A program made the translations under genes and the position numbers. From Rhynchopus sp. YZ270_cl-10 (lineage: Eukaryota; Euglenozoa; Diplonemea; Diplonemida; Diplonemidae): a DNA stretch of 64,000 nucleotides. Below, in pieces: positions 49,622 to 60,159 of the stretch; the first letter of the stretch is position 1, and every line of letters begins with the position of its first letter. The notes under the pieces are model-generated. The model saw nothing but the letters and a program-made list of their open reading frames with translations. It was not told the DNA's origin and ran no database searches. The stretch spans positions 310,001 to 374,000 of the forward strand of contig OZ037866.1 of assembly GCA_964035575.1 (NCBI GenBank), read 5' to 3'.

Positions 49622-50908
49622 TCACGCCTCAACCTCTTGCAGGTCAACCTCATCGGTGACCTGTGTGAAGCGGTACATGCGGCTGTCGTGGGACGCAACC
49701 GCCTCTGTCTGGAAGGACCCCTTCGCCGTCATGATGTCCTTCTTCGCGTACAGGTCACGCACCTTCACGCTGTCGCCCGCAGCAAAGCCAAACTCCGTCA
49801 GGTCCACCTCCACTGTGTAGTTCACAGTACCCTCGTAGTTTCCGATGATGAGTGCAGCCTGGTCGTGTGCACCAAGCACCTTCCCCCACACCATCATCGA
49901 TTCGTTTACAGACCCGCCTGTTGGGTCGTAGCTCTTCACAAGACGGCCGGGGTGGCCTGCCCAGGTCTGCGACACCTCGAGGATTTCCTTGTTGCTCACG
50001 ATGGACCAGATCTTGTCTGTGATGGAGTCATCTGTCACATCGTAGCCGAGAATCAACGGGCTTGATATGATACACCAGGCAGCGAAGTGCGCCCTGTCCT
50101 CTTCGTACGTGTCAAAGTTCCCTACCTCAAGCATGTCTGGGTAGGCCCAACCACCTGGACGGGAGAGGGGTGGGCTGCCGAGGTAGGGCAGCGTTGAGAG
50201 CAGGTTGCTGATCATCATATGCCATACGGGCTTGATGTCGGTCGAGGTTCTGTAGAAGTTGTACGGACAGTCCGACACACCTGCATCCCCTGCACACGGT
50301 CCATCCCCTGATGTCTGCCCAGGCACGGTGTCCCCCCAATGACAGTTCTCAATCATAACTGCTCGGCCCGTTTCATTCAACAACTTCGCCCACCAGGTCA
50401 AATTCCGGAATTGGCCACATCCATCCAGCTTCAATCCATCAAACCCATAGGCGACCAGGCTCTCTACAGACCGCTTCATATGCTCTGATATATACGTAGG
50501 ATCAGTGAAGTTGAGCTCCCTACACAAACAGTTGTCCATATACCACCCCACCCGCAATCCTAGGTCATGCCCTTTGCGTACCAGACTGCCCATATCCGGG
50601 AACGATGTAGTGTTTATCATCGGATTTCCTGCCGCATCGTGGAAGGACCCGTTCACACCTGCCCCGCATGCCTCCCACCCATCGTCTACACCTACGCTAG
50701 AAAACCCTAGATCCGCAAGGCTGAGAAGAGCGGTGTCTCCTCTGTGCACACGCGCCGCCATCTTCTCCATGACTGCCTCTACCACTGTCTGGTTCAACGT
50801 ATCACCATAGCAGTTCCAGGACCGCCACCCCATAGGGGGAAGCATGCCGTAGCCGTTGTCTATTGCGGAAGCATAGACAATAAGAACTGAAAAGGATAGA
50901 AGGCGCAT
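49622..50908 (-). CDS. Secreted GH27 glycosidase, paralogue 3
   Basis: 428 residues from ATG 50908 (MRLLSFSVLIVYASA, signal peptide). The frame is open to 51223, but the upstream 105 codons are Phe/Lys-rich and cross a B-type hairpin, so they are excluded. Motifs: DNGYGMLPPMGWRSWN, nucleophile in LKLDGCGQFRN, acid/base in RTSTDIKPVW, and CIISSPLILGYDVTD. The 3' third is almost identical in DNA to paralogue 2, while the N-terminal half is clearly diverged, giving a mosaic. Confidence 0.9.
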   Translation of the reverse strand: MRLLSFSVLIVYASAIDNGYGMLPPMGWRSWNCYGDTLNQTVVEAVMEKMAARVHRGDTALLSLADLGFSSVGVDDGWEACGAGVNGSFHDAAGNPMINTTSFPDMGSLVRKGHDLGLRVGWYMDNCLCRELNFTDPTYISEHMKRSVESLVAYGFDGLKLDGCGQFRNLTWWAKLLNETGRAVMIENCHWGDTVPGQTSGDGPCAGDAGVSDCPYNFYRTSTDIKPVWHMMISNLLSTLPYLGSPPLSRPGGWAYPDMLEVGNFDTYEEDRAHFAAWCIISSPLILGYDVTDDSITDKIWSIVSNKEILEVSQTWAGHPGRLVKSYDPTGGSVNESMMVWGKVLGAHDQAALIIGNYEGTVNYTVEVDLTEFGFAAGDSVKVRDLYAKKDIMTAKGSFQTEAVASHDSRMYRFTQVTDEVDLQEVEA

Positions 50909-51683
50909 TGTTCTGTTGGTGTCTTGATTGAGGTGAGTGAGGAGGGAGAAAAGGTGAAAAAATACGCTCCTTTTCTTTGACATAAAGTTTTTTTTTCTCT
51001 TTGCAGCGCAGGCCCTCCAAAAATCGTAGTGTCGGGTCTGTGTGCAATAGCAAGGAAATATTTGTCGATGCCCTAAGAGAGAGGACAGAAGACACGTTCC
51101 ATGTTCACAACGTTTAAAAAAGAGGACAAAAAAAAAAAGGCTTCTGGGACGCAGGGTACTGACGCTCCGTGGGGGGGAAACAAAAAAGGTTGAAAGATGA
51201 ATGTGCTTCTCGTGCACACACAAAATGTTCGATTTTAGACTACTATCATGGAATAGCAGCCGCTCTCATACACGTATATATAAAAAAAAACGAAACAAAA
51301 CAGGAGTAACACTCGGGGGGGGGAATGTCGAGGGGAGCGCAAGGCAATTTCGATGAGCAGAAGCATGGGTTTTAGTAGGAAATATGTCCAGGAGTGATCC
51401 CATTATCATGAACACCGGAACGTGCGTTCTATGCTCGAAGGGGTGGGTTGGCTTGGGAAGAGGAAAATGGAGGCAGAAAACGTTGCTTGAGTATAGACTA
51501 CTATCACAAGATAGGAGCCACGATTTTGTTTTTACTTACAGGATCCCATTAAAAAGAGAGCAAATATAAGCAGTAAGCAGCGGATGTAGAATAAGAGAGC
51601 GAGGCGTGGTAAGACGATCCTGATGTTAGCAACCAAGAAAGACAGATCCTCACACAAGTCACAAAACAAAGTCATCTCAGGTA
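50909..51683. other. Intergenic spacer between GH27 genes
   Basis: Contains a B-type hairpin (51189-51222) and two F-type repeats (51236-51262, 51491-51575). A degenerate D-type piece lies at 51130-51166. No gene. Confidence 0.65.
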
Positions 51684-52982
51684 TCACGCCTCAACCTCTT
51701 GCAGGTCAACATCATCGGTGACCTGTGTGAAGCGGTACATGCGGCTGTCGTGGGACGCAACCGCCTCTGTCTGGAAGGACCCCTTCGCCGTCATGATGTC
51801 CTTCTTCGCGTACAGGTCACGCACCTTCACGCTGTCGCCCGCAGCAAAGCCAAACTCCGTCAGGTCCACCTCCACTGTGTAGTTCACAGTACCCTCGTAG
51901 TTGCTGATGATGAGTGCAGCCTGGTCGTGTGCACCAAGCACCTTTCCCCACACCATCATCGATTCGTTTGCAGACCCGCCTGTTGGGTCGTAGCTCTTCA
52001 CAAGACGGCCGGGGTGGCCTGCCCAGGTCTGCGACACCTCAAGCACCTCCTTGTTGGTGATGATGGGCCACACGCTGTCTGTCAGGGTCTCGTTTGCGAG
52101 GTCAAAACTCAGAATCAGCGGGCTTGAAACAATGCACCAGGCAGCGAAGTGCGCCCTATCCTCTTCGTACGACGCAAGGTTCCCTACCTCAAGCATGTCC
52201 GGGTAGGCCCAGGAGCCTGGACGGGAGAGGGGTGGGCTGCCTTGGAAGGGCCTGGTGGAGAGGAGGTTGCTGATCATGTTTGCGTACGTGCTTTCGATGT
52301 CTATTGAGGTTCTGTAGAAGTTGTACGGACAGTCCGACACACCTGCATCCCCTGCACACGGTCCATTCCCCGTTGTCTGCCCAGGCACGTCAATACCGCT
52401 GTGGCAGTTCTCAATCATAATCGGCCTTCCGGTTTCGTTCAACAGCTGCGCCCACCAGGTTAGGTTCATGAACGGAGCGCAGTGGTCCAGCTTCACTCCG
52501 TCAAAACCATACTCCGCGACGGCTGCTGCAGAGGCACGCATATGCATCCCCATGTACTGCTCCGGTTCCGAGGCAAACGCAGTGGACTCCCTGCAGAGAC
52601 AGTTGTTCGTGTACCACCCAACACGCAGGTCCAAGGAGTGGCCGTGCTTCACCATCCCGCCCATGTCAGGGAACTTTGTCTCATTGATGAGGGGCCTGCC
52701 TTCAGCATCGTGGAAGGAGCCGTTGATCCCTGTGTGGCAAGCCTGCCAGTTGTCGTCCAGACCGACGTTGACAAACCCGACGTCTTTCAGTGAGGTGAGG
52801 GTTCCGTCCACCATGCGGGTGCGTGCCGCTATCTTGTCCATGGCCAATTCCATCTTGTCTTGGTCAATGTGTCCGGCATAGCAGTTCCAGGACCGCCATC
52901 CCATAGGGGGAAGCATGCCAATGCCATTGTCTACTGCTGAGGCGCTAGACGCGAGGAGAACAGACGCGAGAATGCGACGCAT
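51684..52982 (-). CDS. Secreted GH27 glycosidase, paralogue 4 (altered substrate loop)
   Basis: 432 residues from ATG 52982 (MRRILASVLLASSASA, signal peptide). The frame continues to 53306 through pyrimidine-rich leader DNA, which is excluded. Motifs: DNGIGMLPPMGWRSWN and acid/base in RTSIDIESTY. The nucleophile loop reads VKLDHCAPFMN instead of LDGCGQ, unlike all four siblings. An extra SEPEQYMG insertion follows the CRESTAF stretch. The tail block TEFGFAAGDS to LQEVEA is shared with paralogues 2, 3 and 5. The shared DNA stops at the stop codon, because the downstream sequence is unlike the others. Confidence 0.9.
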   Translation of the reverse strand: MRRILASVLLASSASAVDNGIGMLPPMGWRSWNCYAGHIDQDKMELAMDKIAARTRMVDGTLTSLKDVGFVNVGLDDNWQACHTGINGSFHDAEGRPLINETKFPDMGGMVKHGHSLDLRVGWYTNNCLCRESTAFASEPEQYMGMHMRASAAAVAEYGFDGVKLDHCAPFMNLTWWAQLLNETGRPIMIENCHSGIDVPGQTTGNGPCAGDAGVSDCPYNFYRTSIDIESTYANMISNLLSTRPFQGSPPLSRPGSWAYPDMLEVGNLASYEEDRAHFAAWCIVSSPLILSFDLANETLTDSVWPIITNKEVLEVSQTWAGHPGRLVKSYDPTGGSANESMMVWGKVLGAHDQAALIISNYEGTVNYTVEVDLTEFGFAAGDSVKVRDLYAKKDIMTAKGSFQTEAVASHDSRMYRFTQVTDDVDLQEVEA

Positions 52983-54385
52983 CGGAAGGGACGATGAGGA
53001 TGAGGAAATGTGAGGTTTTCTGGAATGAAATGTGGTTTTAGAGAAATGAGAGGATGGGGGGGAGGGCAAGGCTTTAAGGGAAGAGGAGAGGAGGGAGGGG
53101 TGGTGTGTTTGGTACGTTAGAAGTTGTGCTGCAATACAGCGAACAGCAGAAGAAACCTCGTTTTTGGGAGGGGAAAAAAGAGGGGGAAGGGGGGAAGTTG
53201 GTAAAGATGATTGTAAGCTGGCCATGCTTATGCATCTTTTAAGAAAAAGAGCAAATATAGTGAAAGTAGGGGAAAAAATCATACAAAAGTAACAATACGA
53301 AAACATTTAATCCGAAACATCGTTGGTGCTGTCGGAAACCGGTCAGCGACCTTGTCAATATCGACCCCTCCCGGAGTACCAATCGTACGAAAACTTTTTT
53401 TTTACTTTTCACTGTAACCCCGCTTTCCCCTACATCACCCATGAAGTGATCACAAGGCCCGATCCAACAAACCCTTGACCAGTAAAGATGGTGTCGGTGT
53501 AAACAGGAAGAAAAAAGAGGAAACTCGGAATATGAATGTGACTACTGCCCCTCTCGTGCACACACATCTGCCTCTCCTACGCGGTGACCATATACCCCGG
53601 GCAACATGCTAAATAACGTGACTTTTTGCGGTACCGCTTTATGTTACGTAACAAGGAAAATAGCATGGCCCCTGGGTCACATGGTCACCGTTGATAAAAG
53701 GCAAACAGGGGGTGGGAGGAAGGGAAGGTGGCGAGGAGGTGCGCGGGGGTGACGCTAGGGTAAACAGTTCTGTATATCTTCTTGCACACATATGAGCGGT
53801 AATATCTCAGAGAAGGTTGGATGCGTGCAAAAAAAAAACAAAAACGAAAACAAAAAACAAAACAAAAAAACGCCCCACCACACACCGGCGGGACACAGCG
53901 CACCTTATCGAACCCCCCAGAGAGAACACCCCAGGCAGGCACACGAACAACACTACAGAGGTGGAGAGGGGAGCGTCGTTGATGAAAGAAAACGTTGGTA
54001 AGATGAACCTAGGCTAAGGCTCGTTTTGCTCGCCAAAAAAAATGCAAAAAAAATGGAAAAGGATTTCTACGAGAGACACATCACACAAAAAAAAAAAAGG
54101 GTTTAAAAAAAAATCGGAATAAGAAACTGTTGGAATAGCACTTCCCAAAATCATCTATTTTCTTCGATATTGTTTGCTATTCGTTTGACTATGGTTGTGT
54201 GTTGCATGCATGACCCTTTATTGCCTCTCTGGAGGCTGTTTTGGAAGCAACGACACAAAAGATGTGTCAAAAGAAAAAAAGAAAAAAAAGAAAAGCTAAA
54301 ACGAAATGCGTGTCTTTGGGGAAATAGAGAACTGCTCAAGAAAATGTGTGTACAAAAGCTTTTTCTCCGTTCACAAAAAGGGTCA
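52983..54385. other. Intergenic spacer between GH27 genes
   Basis: Contains an A-type hairpin (53196-53240) with partial A-type at 53992-54032, a B-type hairpin (53529-53569) and the TIR element 53582-53690. 53700-53990 and 54040-54340 have A-runs but no gene. The last ~40 bp before 54386 match the 3' flank of paralogues 2 and 3. Confidence 0.6.
53582..53690. mobile_element. 109-bp TIR element
   Basis: Left CGGTGACCATATACCCCGGG then CAACATGCTA; right TAGCATGGCCCC then TGGGTCACATGGTCACCG. These are inverted over ~30 bp with several differences. The centre contains a GCGGTACCGC palindrome. It directly follows a B-type hairpin. Confidence 0.75.
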
Positions 54386-55690
54386 TCACGCCTCAACCTC
54401 TTGCAGGTCAACCTCATCGGCGACCTGTGTGAAGCGGTACATGCGGCTGTCGTGAGACGCAACCGCCTCTGTCTGGAAGGACCCCTTCGCCGTCATGATG
54501 TCCTTCTTCGCGTACAGGTCACGCACCTTCACGCTGTCGCCTGCCGCAAAGCCAAACTCCGTCAGGTCCACCTCCACTGTGTATGAACTTCCTGCTGCGG
54601 CGCTGCTTAGAACCAGCGCAGCTTGGTCGTGCTCACCAAGCAGCTTCCCCCAGATCTGAAGTGTTCTGTTCTTGCCGGAGACGCCTTCCGGGTCGTAGCT
54701 CTTCACAAGACGGCCGGGGTGGCCTGCCCAGGTCTGCGACACCTCAAGCACCTCCGTGTTGGTGATGATGGGCCACACGCTGTCTGTCAGGGTCTTATTC
54801 GTGACGTCGAAGCTCAGCATCAGCGGGCTTGATATGATACACCAGGCACCGAAGTGCAGTCTGTCCTCTTCGTACGACGCAAGGTTCCCTACCTCAAGCA
54901 TGTCCGCATACGCCCAGCCACCTGGACGCGACAGTGGCACCTCCCCTAAGAACTTCACAGTGCTTTGCAGATTGGAGAACATGCTTGCAAAGTTTGCTTT
55001 AATATCACCCGAGGTTCTGTAGAAGTTGTACGGACAGTCCGACACACCTGCATCCCCTGCACACGGTCCATCCCCTGTTGTCTGCCCAGGCACGGTGCCA
55101 CCCCAATGACAGTTCTCAATCAAAATCGGCCTTCCGGTTTCGTTCAATAGCTGCGCCCACCAGGTTAGGTTCAGAAACTGACCACAGCCGTCGAGGTTGA
55201 CTCCGTTAAACCCATAATCGTAGATGGCCTTTACTGAGTTGCGCATATGGTTTGCGATGTACGTTGGGTCTTCAAAGTTGTGGCGTTCTGCGCAGATGCA
55301 GTTGTTCATATACCAGCCTACGTGCAGACCTTTGGCCTGCCCGTATGAAGTCATCGCCTTCAGGTCAGGGAACAGCGTGGTGTTGATGAGGGGGTTTCCG
55401 TTGGCGTCGTGGAAGGACCCATTGAGGCCGGTGCCGCATGCCTGCCAGTTGTCGTCCAAGCCGATGCTGGTGTATCCCAAGTCCTGAAGAGAGGTGGGTT
55501 TGCCGTCCACCATGCGTTTGCGTGAATTGAACTCATCCATAACAGTCTCCATAATGGTCTGGTTGACGTTCGCGGCATAGCAGTTCCAGTTGCGCCACCC
55601 CATAGGGGGAAGCATGCCGTAGCCGTTGTCTATCGCCTGCACGCTGCCTGAGAACAGCACCACCATGGTTGCAACAGAACAACGCATCAT
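54386..55690 (-). CDS. Secreted GH27 glycosidase, paralogue 5
   Basis: 434 residues from ATG 55690 (MMRCSVATMVVLFSGSVQA, signal peptide). GACACCCAG immediately upstream suits a trans-splice acceptor. The frame is open to 55762 but that part is not conserved. Motifs: DNGYGMLPPMGWRNWN, nucleophile in VNLDGCGQ (Asn replaces the Lys two residues before Asp, which is normally conserved), acid/base in RTSGDIKANF, and CIISSPLMLSFDVTN. The tail ends LQEVEA. The first half is closest to paralogue 1 (YMNNCICAE, INTT, DLKAMT), while the tail is closest to paralogues 2-4. Confidence 0.9.
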   Translation of the reverse strand: MMRCSVATMVVLFSGSVQAIDNGYGMLPPMGWRNWNCYAANVNQTIMETVMDEFNSRKRMVDGKPTSLQDLGYTSIGLDDNWQACGTGLNGSFHDANGNPLINTTLFPDLKAMTSYGQAKGLHVGWYMNNCICAERHNFEDPTYIANHMRNSVKAIYDYGFNGVNLDGCGQFLNLTWWAQLLNETGRPILIENCHWGGTVPGQTTGDGPCAGDAGVSDCPYNFYRTSGDIKANFASMFSNLQSTVKFLGEVPLSRPGGWAYADMLEVGNLASYEEDRLHFGAWCIISSPLMLSFDVTNKTLTDSVWPIITNTEVLEVSQTWAGHPGRLVKSYDPEGVSGKNRTLQIWGKLLGEHDQAALVLSSAAAGSSYTVEVDLTEFGFAAGDSVKVRDLYAKKDIMTAKGSFQTEAVASHDSRMYRFTQVADEVDLQEVEA

Positions 55691-56702
55691 TCTGGGTGTC
55701 CTTTTTTTTCTGGGATTTTGTGAGAATTTGAAAAAAGACTTTCGGAGAGAAAAGAAGACCAAGGAGGGGAGGATGACAGAAGCCCTTTTGGTTTAAAAAC
55801 AAAATGTTGTGTGAGAAGAATTGGCGTTTTTGCGGAAGCGACTAAAAATATGAGGGGAGAGAGGGTGGGTGCGTTGTTACATCTTAGATGATAGCTTGGG
55901 ACTCCGCCGATCGCGGAGGATCCCTGCAAGAAAAAAAAAAAAAAAGAGGAACAAAATGTCAGGTAAATGTAAGTCATCTTAGGCATGCTTAGAAATTCTT
56001 GGCAAGCTAGGTATTCTTAGGGGGAGTGAATATTTCACAAAAATAAAATATGGAGAGAAGTTTGGTATGATAAACCTGAGCCTCTCATGCTTAGAACCTA
56101 ATAAGGGGCGGGGGCAGAAAACAAAGCAAAGGACATTTACGACGCATACATAAGAAGATACTCATCGAGCGTCGACGGCAATATCGAGCCCGTGGTCTCC
56201 TACATGCAGGACGCGGCGAGGGGGAAAGGGAAAAAAAACTGATACCTGAGGGGGGTTAGTTGCACCCCCCCTTTCGGTACAGACCCGGCCATTAGGGGAG
56301 ATCTGTATATTTAATGTACCCCCCCCAGTAGAGTAAACAGGGCAATTTGACAGCAAAAAAAATAATAATAACACAGGAGACACGTGGAAACGCTATTCTC
56401 ATCATCATTTTTCTTTTTGTCTATTTTAGGGGAAACGACAATGTGGACTATAAAAATGTGGACAACGACACTGTTGGACTGATAGTCCACAGGTACCCAG
56501 GTACCCAGGTACCCAGGTACCCAGGTACCCAGGTACCCAGGTACCCAGGTACCCAGGTACACATTGTCGTAGTCCACATTTTTAGAGTCCATATTGTCGC
56601 TTTCCCCATTTTTTAAAAGTTAGCTTTTTTGTCATTAAAACCCCGGACCTTTCTTTCCCCCCATTTCCTCCACCCTCCCCCCACCTTCCCCCCTCCTCCT
56701 TA
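55691..56702. other. Intergenic spacer
   Basis: Between GH27 paralogue 5 and the GT47 gene. It holds an A-type hairpin (56060-56100) and the foldback element 56429-56607. No gene. Confidence 0.65.
56429..56607. mobile_element. 179-bp foldback element with (GGTACCCA)n core
   Basis: Inverted ends GGGGAAACGACAATGTGGAC and its complement (right end TATTGTCGCTTTCCCC). A second TAAAAATGTGGAC block follows in each arm. The core is about 8.5 tandem units of GGTACCCA (56492-56560), itself self-complementary. Non-coding. Confidence 0.85.
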
Positions 56703-58514
56703 TCACCTCATCATTTCCTCTTTCAAGGTTCGTATCGCCTCTTCGAACACTGTAGCCCGGTATTGATAACCCGCAAAAACCTGCTGCATCATGACCACCA
56801 TGCTTTGTGCCAGCGTGTCTCCACCGTGGAAGCGGTCGTGCGCGAGGACTCCTTGGACCTGCATTTCTTGCACCGCCGCTGTGGACTTCATGGCACGCAG
56901 TTTGTCGACGACCTCCTGCCGGCCCTCTGGGGAGTACAGAAGGTCCTCCGAAAGCACGACAATAAATTTGCTCCAATCATACCGGCCTTCGAAAGGGAGG
57001 ACCATGCGAATCGGCATCTTGGCAATGTATGTCTCGTCGTTTTGCTCCAACGTTACATTACCTGGTACAAACAACACCGGAATGCACCCAAAATACAATG
57101 CCTCGGTTAACCGATAATTATGCAAAGCCCATCCTCTCGCAACAAGGCAAAAGGTGGATCCTTGCATTTCGGTTGCATATAACTCGGCTGTAGCGCCTCC
57201 AAAGGTCTCAGGAGGCATGAAATTGGTTTTGGTCGACCTAGTTTTGAAGGTAGGGAGCAATCCAGCACCGCCGGACCGATCGGTTTCTGGGGCACATTGG
57301 GTTTTCATGCGGCCCCATTTTCCTCCGACGACGCGCTTGCCTCGCCGACCAATTCGCACCCCTTTCTTCGTTTTATCATAACAATAGGTCCATACACGAA
57401 TCTCTTCAGGGCTTCCTAAGTCGCGTAGAAGTCTCATAGAATACCTAGAGGATCTAAAAGAATAGACAGACCCAGCGAAGAACATCAACCCCGGTCGTTT
57501 GTCTGAAGCGATTAAGTGGGTGCGGGTTGGCTGTACAATCTTTGGGGCAGGGACCTGGGTGTCAATCCATTTTTGATAGGTGACGTCTGCTGTTGTGGTG
57601 CGGATGGGAAGCATGCCGTGGAGGTCGTAGCTTCGCTCTTCATCTGTCTGCCAATCGGAGAGCGATGTTGCCAAATGGTTTAACCCCCAGAGTGTTCGAT
57701 TCGGTGAAATCCCTTCCTTCAAAAACCGATCCCCGGAGGAGGAGGAAGAGGGGGGTCCAATCCATTCGGAATACGCTTCGGGTTTAACGTAGTGTGATGT
57801 ATTTTGAATCAGATCGGTGCCATTAATGTTGAGAAGCGCGCCGGGTGCATTGCCAAACATAAATGTATCGACGCCAAGAACAAATAAACATGCCTCTGAG
57901 GCATTATTCGTCATGAAGGGCTGCAGTTTTGGACGAAGCAGTGCATTGCGCGATTCGTTGTAGAACTGCCCGACTGGACGTTCTCCTCCTGTGTGCGCTG
58001 GATACGCAAAGACCTTGAAATCCGTTGCGCACTGTGATTTATGTATAATACATCTCGGATGAGAAGGCTTTGACCCCGACACCGCAGTCAGAATCGTTGC
58101 GTTGCGGGAACACAGCAACGTCCAGCCTGGACCTGAATCGGCAATGTGGAGGTGCCTCGTGACGTCTTTCGCTTCGTCGTGAATAGGGTGTTGGTAAATG
58201 AAAGACGGAGTGGTGGAATCGATACGATCTGTAATATAATGTGCAGAAAGCTTCGACAGCTTGCGCGCCAGAATTGCAGAAGGTAAAGTACGGAACAAAT
58301 CTGCGGCAGAAAGATAAAGCTTTCCAATCTGCGCTTCGTCAACTTCAGGCTCCGGTGCAAAGGAGCGAGGAGGGGGTGGTGATGCCGTGCCCTGAAGAGG
58401 AATTAAACCATCGCTCATCAATCCTATAGACGCAGGTCCCGACTTTGGCTTCACTTTCTGCACCATAACTCCCGTCGCAATGAGTACAATGCCGGCCGCA
58501 AGGATCGACTTCAT
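56703..58514 (-). CDS. Exostosin-family (GT47) glycosyltransferase
   Basis: 603 residues from ATG 58514 (MKSILAAGIVLIATGVMVQK). The first ~17 residues are a signal anchor, giving a type II Golgi-type topology. The upstream frame to 58577 is pyrimidine-rich leader. The exostosin/GT47 signature begins with KVFAYP (~165) and RNALLRP, and ends with FCLVARGWALHNYRLTEAL, YFGCIPVLF and LPFEGRYDWSKF (~455-515), where the family has the (R)-G-D-S-x-S/R-x-F-E-A-G-C-I-P core. Family members add hexuronic acid, xylose, galactose or arabinose to polysaccharides. The donor and acceptor are unknown here. The first 100 residues after the anchor are a Pro/Ser linker. Confidence 0.85.
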   Translation of the reverse strand: MKSILAAGIVLIATGVMVQKVKPKSGPASIGLMSDGLIPLQGTASPPPPRSFAPEPEVDEAQIGKLYLSAADLFRTLPSAILARKLSKLSAHYITDRIDSTTPSFIYQHPIHDEAKDVTRHLHIADSGPGWTLLCSRNATILTAVSGSKPSHPRCIIHKSQCATDFKVFAYPAHTGGERPVGQFYNESRNALLRPKLQPFMTNNASEACLFVLGVDTFMFGNAPGALLNINGTDLIQNTSHYVKPEAYSEWIGPPSSSSSGDRFLKEGISPNRTLWGLNHLATSLSDWQTDEERSYDLHGMLPIRTTTADVTYQKWIDTQVPAPKIVQPTRTHLIASDKRPGLMFFAGSVYSFRSSRYSMRLLRDLGSPEEIRVWTYCYDKTKKGVRIGRRGKRVVGGKWGRMKTQCAPETDRSGGAGLLPTFKTRSTKTNFMPPETFGGATAELYATEMQGSTFCLVARGWALHNYRLTEALYFGCIPVLFVPGNVTLEQNDETYIAKMPIRMVLPFEGRYDWSKFIVVLSEDLLYSPEGRQEVVDKLRAMKSTAAVQEMQVQGVLAHDRFHGGDTLAQSMVVMMQQVFAGYQYRATVFEEAIRTLKEEMMR

Positions 58515-60000
58515 TAGGAGAAAGAGAGAGAGAGAGAGAAAAAAGAGGGGTAAATGGTGTGGGGGGGTAAATTCCAAATCTGTTGAGGTTGTGCGTTGGA
58601 GGAATAGCTTGGTGGGTGTTTGCTTTCGTTAGGTGAAAAAGGGGTGGTCTTGATTTATGTGTGGTATACTAGGCTGAAATGCAAAGCCCTCTCGTGATAG
58701 TGTGGATATGTGATCAGAACACCGTGGGTGGACCGGTAACCATAATTTTCCCTACCGATCCATTTTTGAGCTTGACGTCTGCCATGCCCTCCACCCGCTT
58801 GCGCTCATCAGTCAGATGAACGGGGATCATTGGCGGAAAAGGCGAGGGGTAAAAAAAAGTTGACTTGAGATGCAAAAGCCCTCTCGTGAACCGTGTACCT
58901 TTGGTATGACCGGCTGTACCGGGAGGGTGGGCACCCAAACCATGCACTCCTACAAATCCATTTCGTGGTTTACATCTGATAATGTGCTACTCCCGCACTC
59001 AGCCATATGAATGAAAGGGATCATTGCAAACACAGAGACATGAATCCTGTGTAGGGTCCGGTTGGGGGTCCTCTGCCCGTTTCGCAGTGTGAGAAAGGCT
59101 AGAGAGGAGTACAAACCCTGAGTCGCTAATTCGGGCGGGGAAAACATCAGAATAATACGTGAGAACACACCACACAACAATTGGGAACGGGTAACACCTT
59201 TTTTTTTGACGAGAACGTAGGAACTGAGAGGGGGAGAATGAGGTGCACTAAAAAAAAAACATAAACACACAAAACCCCCAATGTGGGGTGAAAAAAAGAA
59301 AGAAAATCACAGTCAACACAATGAGATAGCTGGTGAAGAAAGACATTTTATTTTTGATTTGAAACTCTGACAAAAAAAATAACTTTCAGTATTTTTTTTT
59401 TCTGCCAAGGTTTCTAACGTGGGAGGACGGTTGATTTAAAAAAAAAGTAGTAGTCAAATTTTATTACTTTTATCATCAAACATCCGCTGAAAAAAATGGG
59501 GGGGGGGTATGGGGTGACCTGAAAGACTATTGAGAATATCATGTACGCACATTGTCATCTTGAAGGCTGGAAATGAAGTGAAGTTTTTTTTTTTTTTGTG
59601 AAAACTTGGTTTTTTGTATTAGTTTCGACACCCCGAGGATGAACTCCACTATAATTTTTCTTTCTCTTATTTTTTTTTTTTTTTTTGAAAACTTGATTTG
59701 TATCAGTGTAGCCACCCTAGAGTGTGCTCCACTATTTTTTTGTGTTGTATTGAAACTCATCTACCGAGGTAGGCTGGCTATCAAAAGGGGCTAGTATATA
59801 CTTACATTTTTTTTGTTGTTTTTTCACAATAAAAAAAGAAGGGAAGCGAAAAAAAAAAAAAAATGGGGAATTTGGTGAATGAACACCGTAAGGAGGGGTG
59901 GCATATTGACATAACAGAACAGCTCCGCCGCTACCGTATGAAGTTCTGTTGCGGCGCAACAGAACTCAGGTCGTATGGGGGGGAAAGCCCGGGGGTTACA

Positions 60001-60159
60001 CGACGTTGAAGTAAATTACTTTACTTGTGGTTTTACATGTCATTTTTTTTACTTGTGCTTAAGCTGTACGCTTACGTTTTTACGTGTGCCACAAGTAAAC
60101 TATTTTCACAAGTAAAATTACATGTAAAACCACAAGTAAAGTCATCTACTTCAACGTCG
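60001..60159. mobile_element. 159-bp foldback element, TTACACGACG-ended family, member 1
   Basis: Arms of 39 bp start CGACGTTGAAGTA, continue through TTACTTGTGG and TTTTACATG, and differ at two sites. Both are flanked outward by GTTACA/GGTACC-like ends. The interior repeats ACTTGTG / CACAAGT. Non-coding. Confidence 0.85.

Noticed and set aside
49622..51223. Longer start at 51223 for GH27 paralogue 3 (and similar extensions of paralogues 4 and 5)
   Set aside because: The extensions are Phe/Lys/Ser-rich, cross repeats and put the signal peptide over 100 residues inside. Internal ATGs align across all five genes.
56492..56560. CRISPR-like regular repeat
   Set aside because: Units are contiguous 8-mers without spacers, inside a foldback element of a eukaryote-type sequence.
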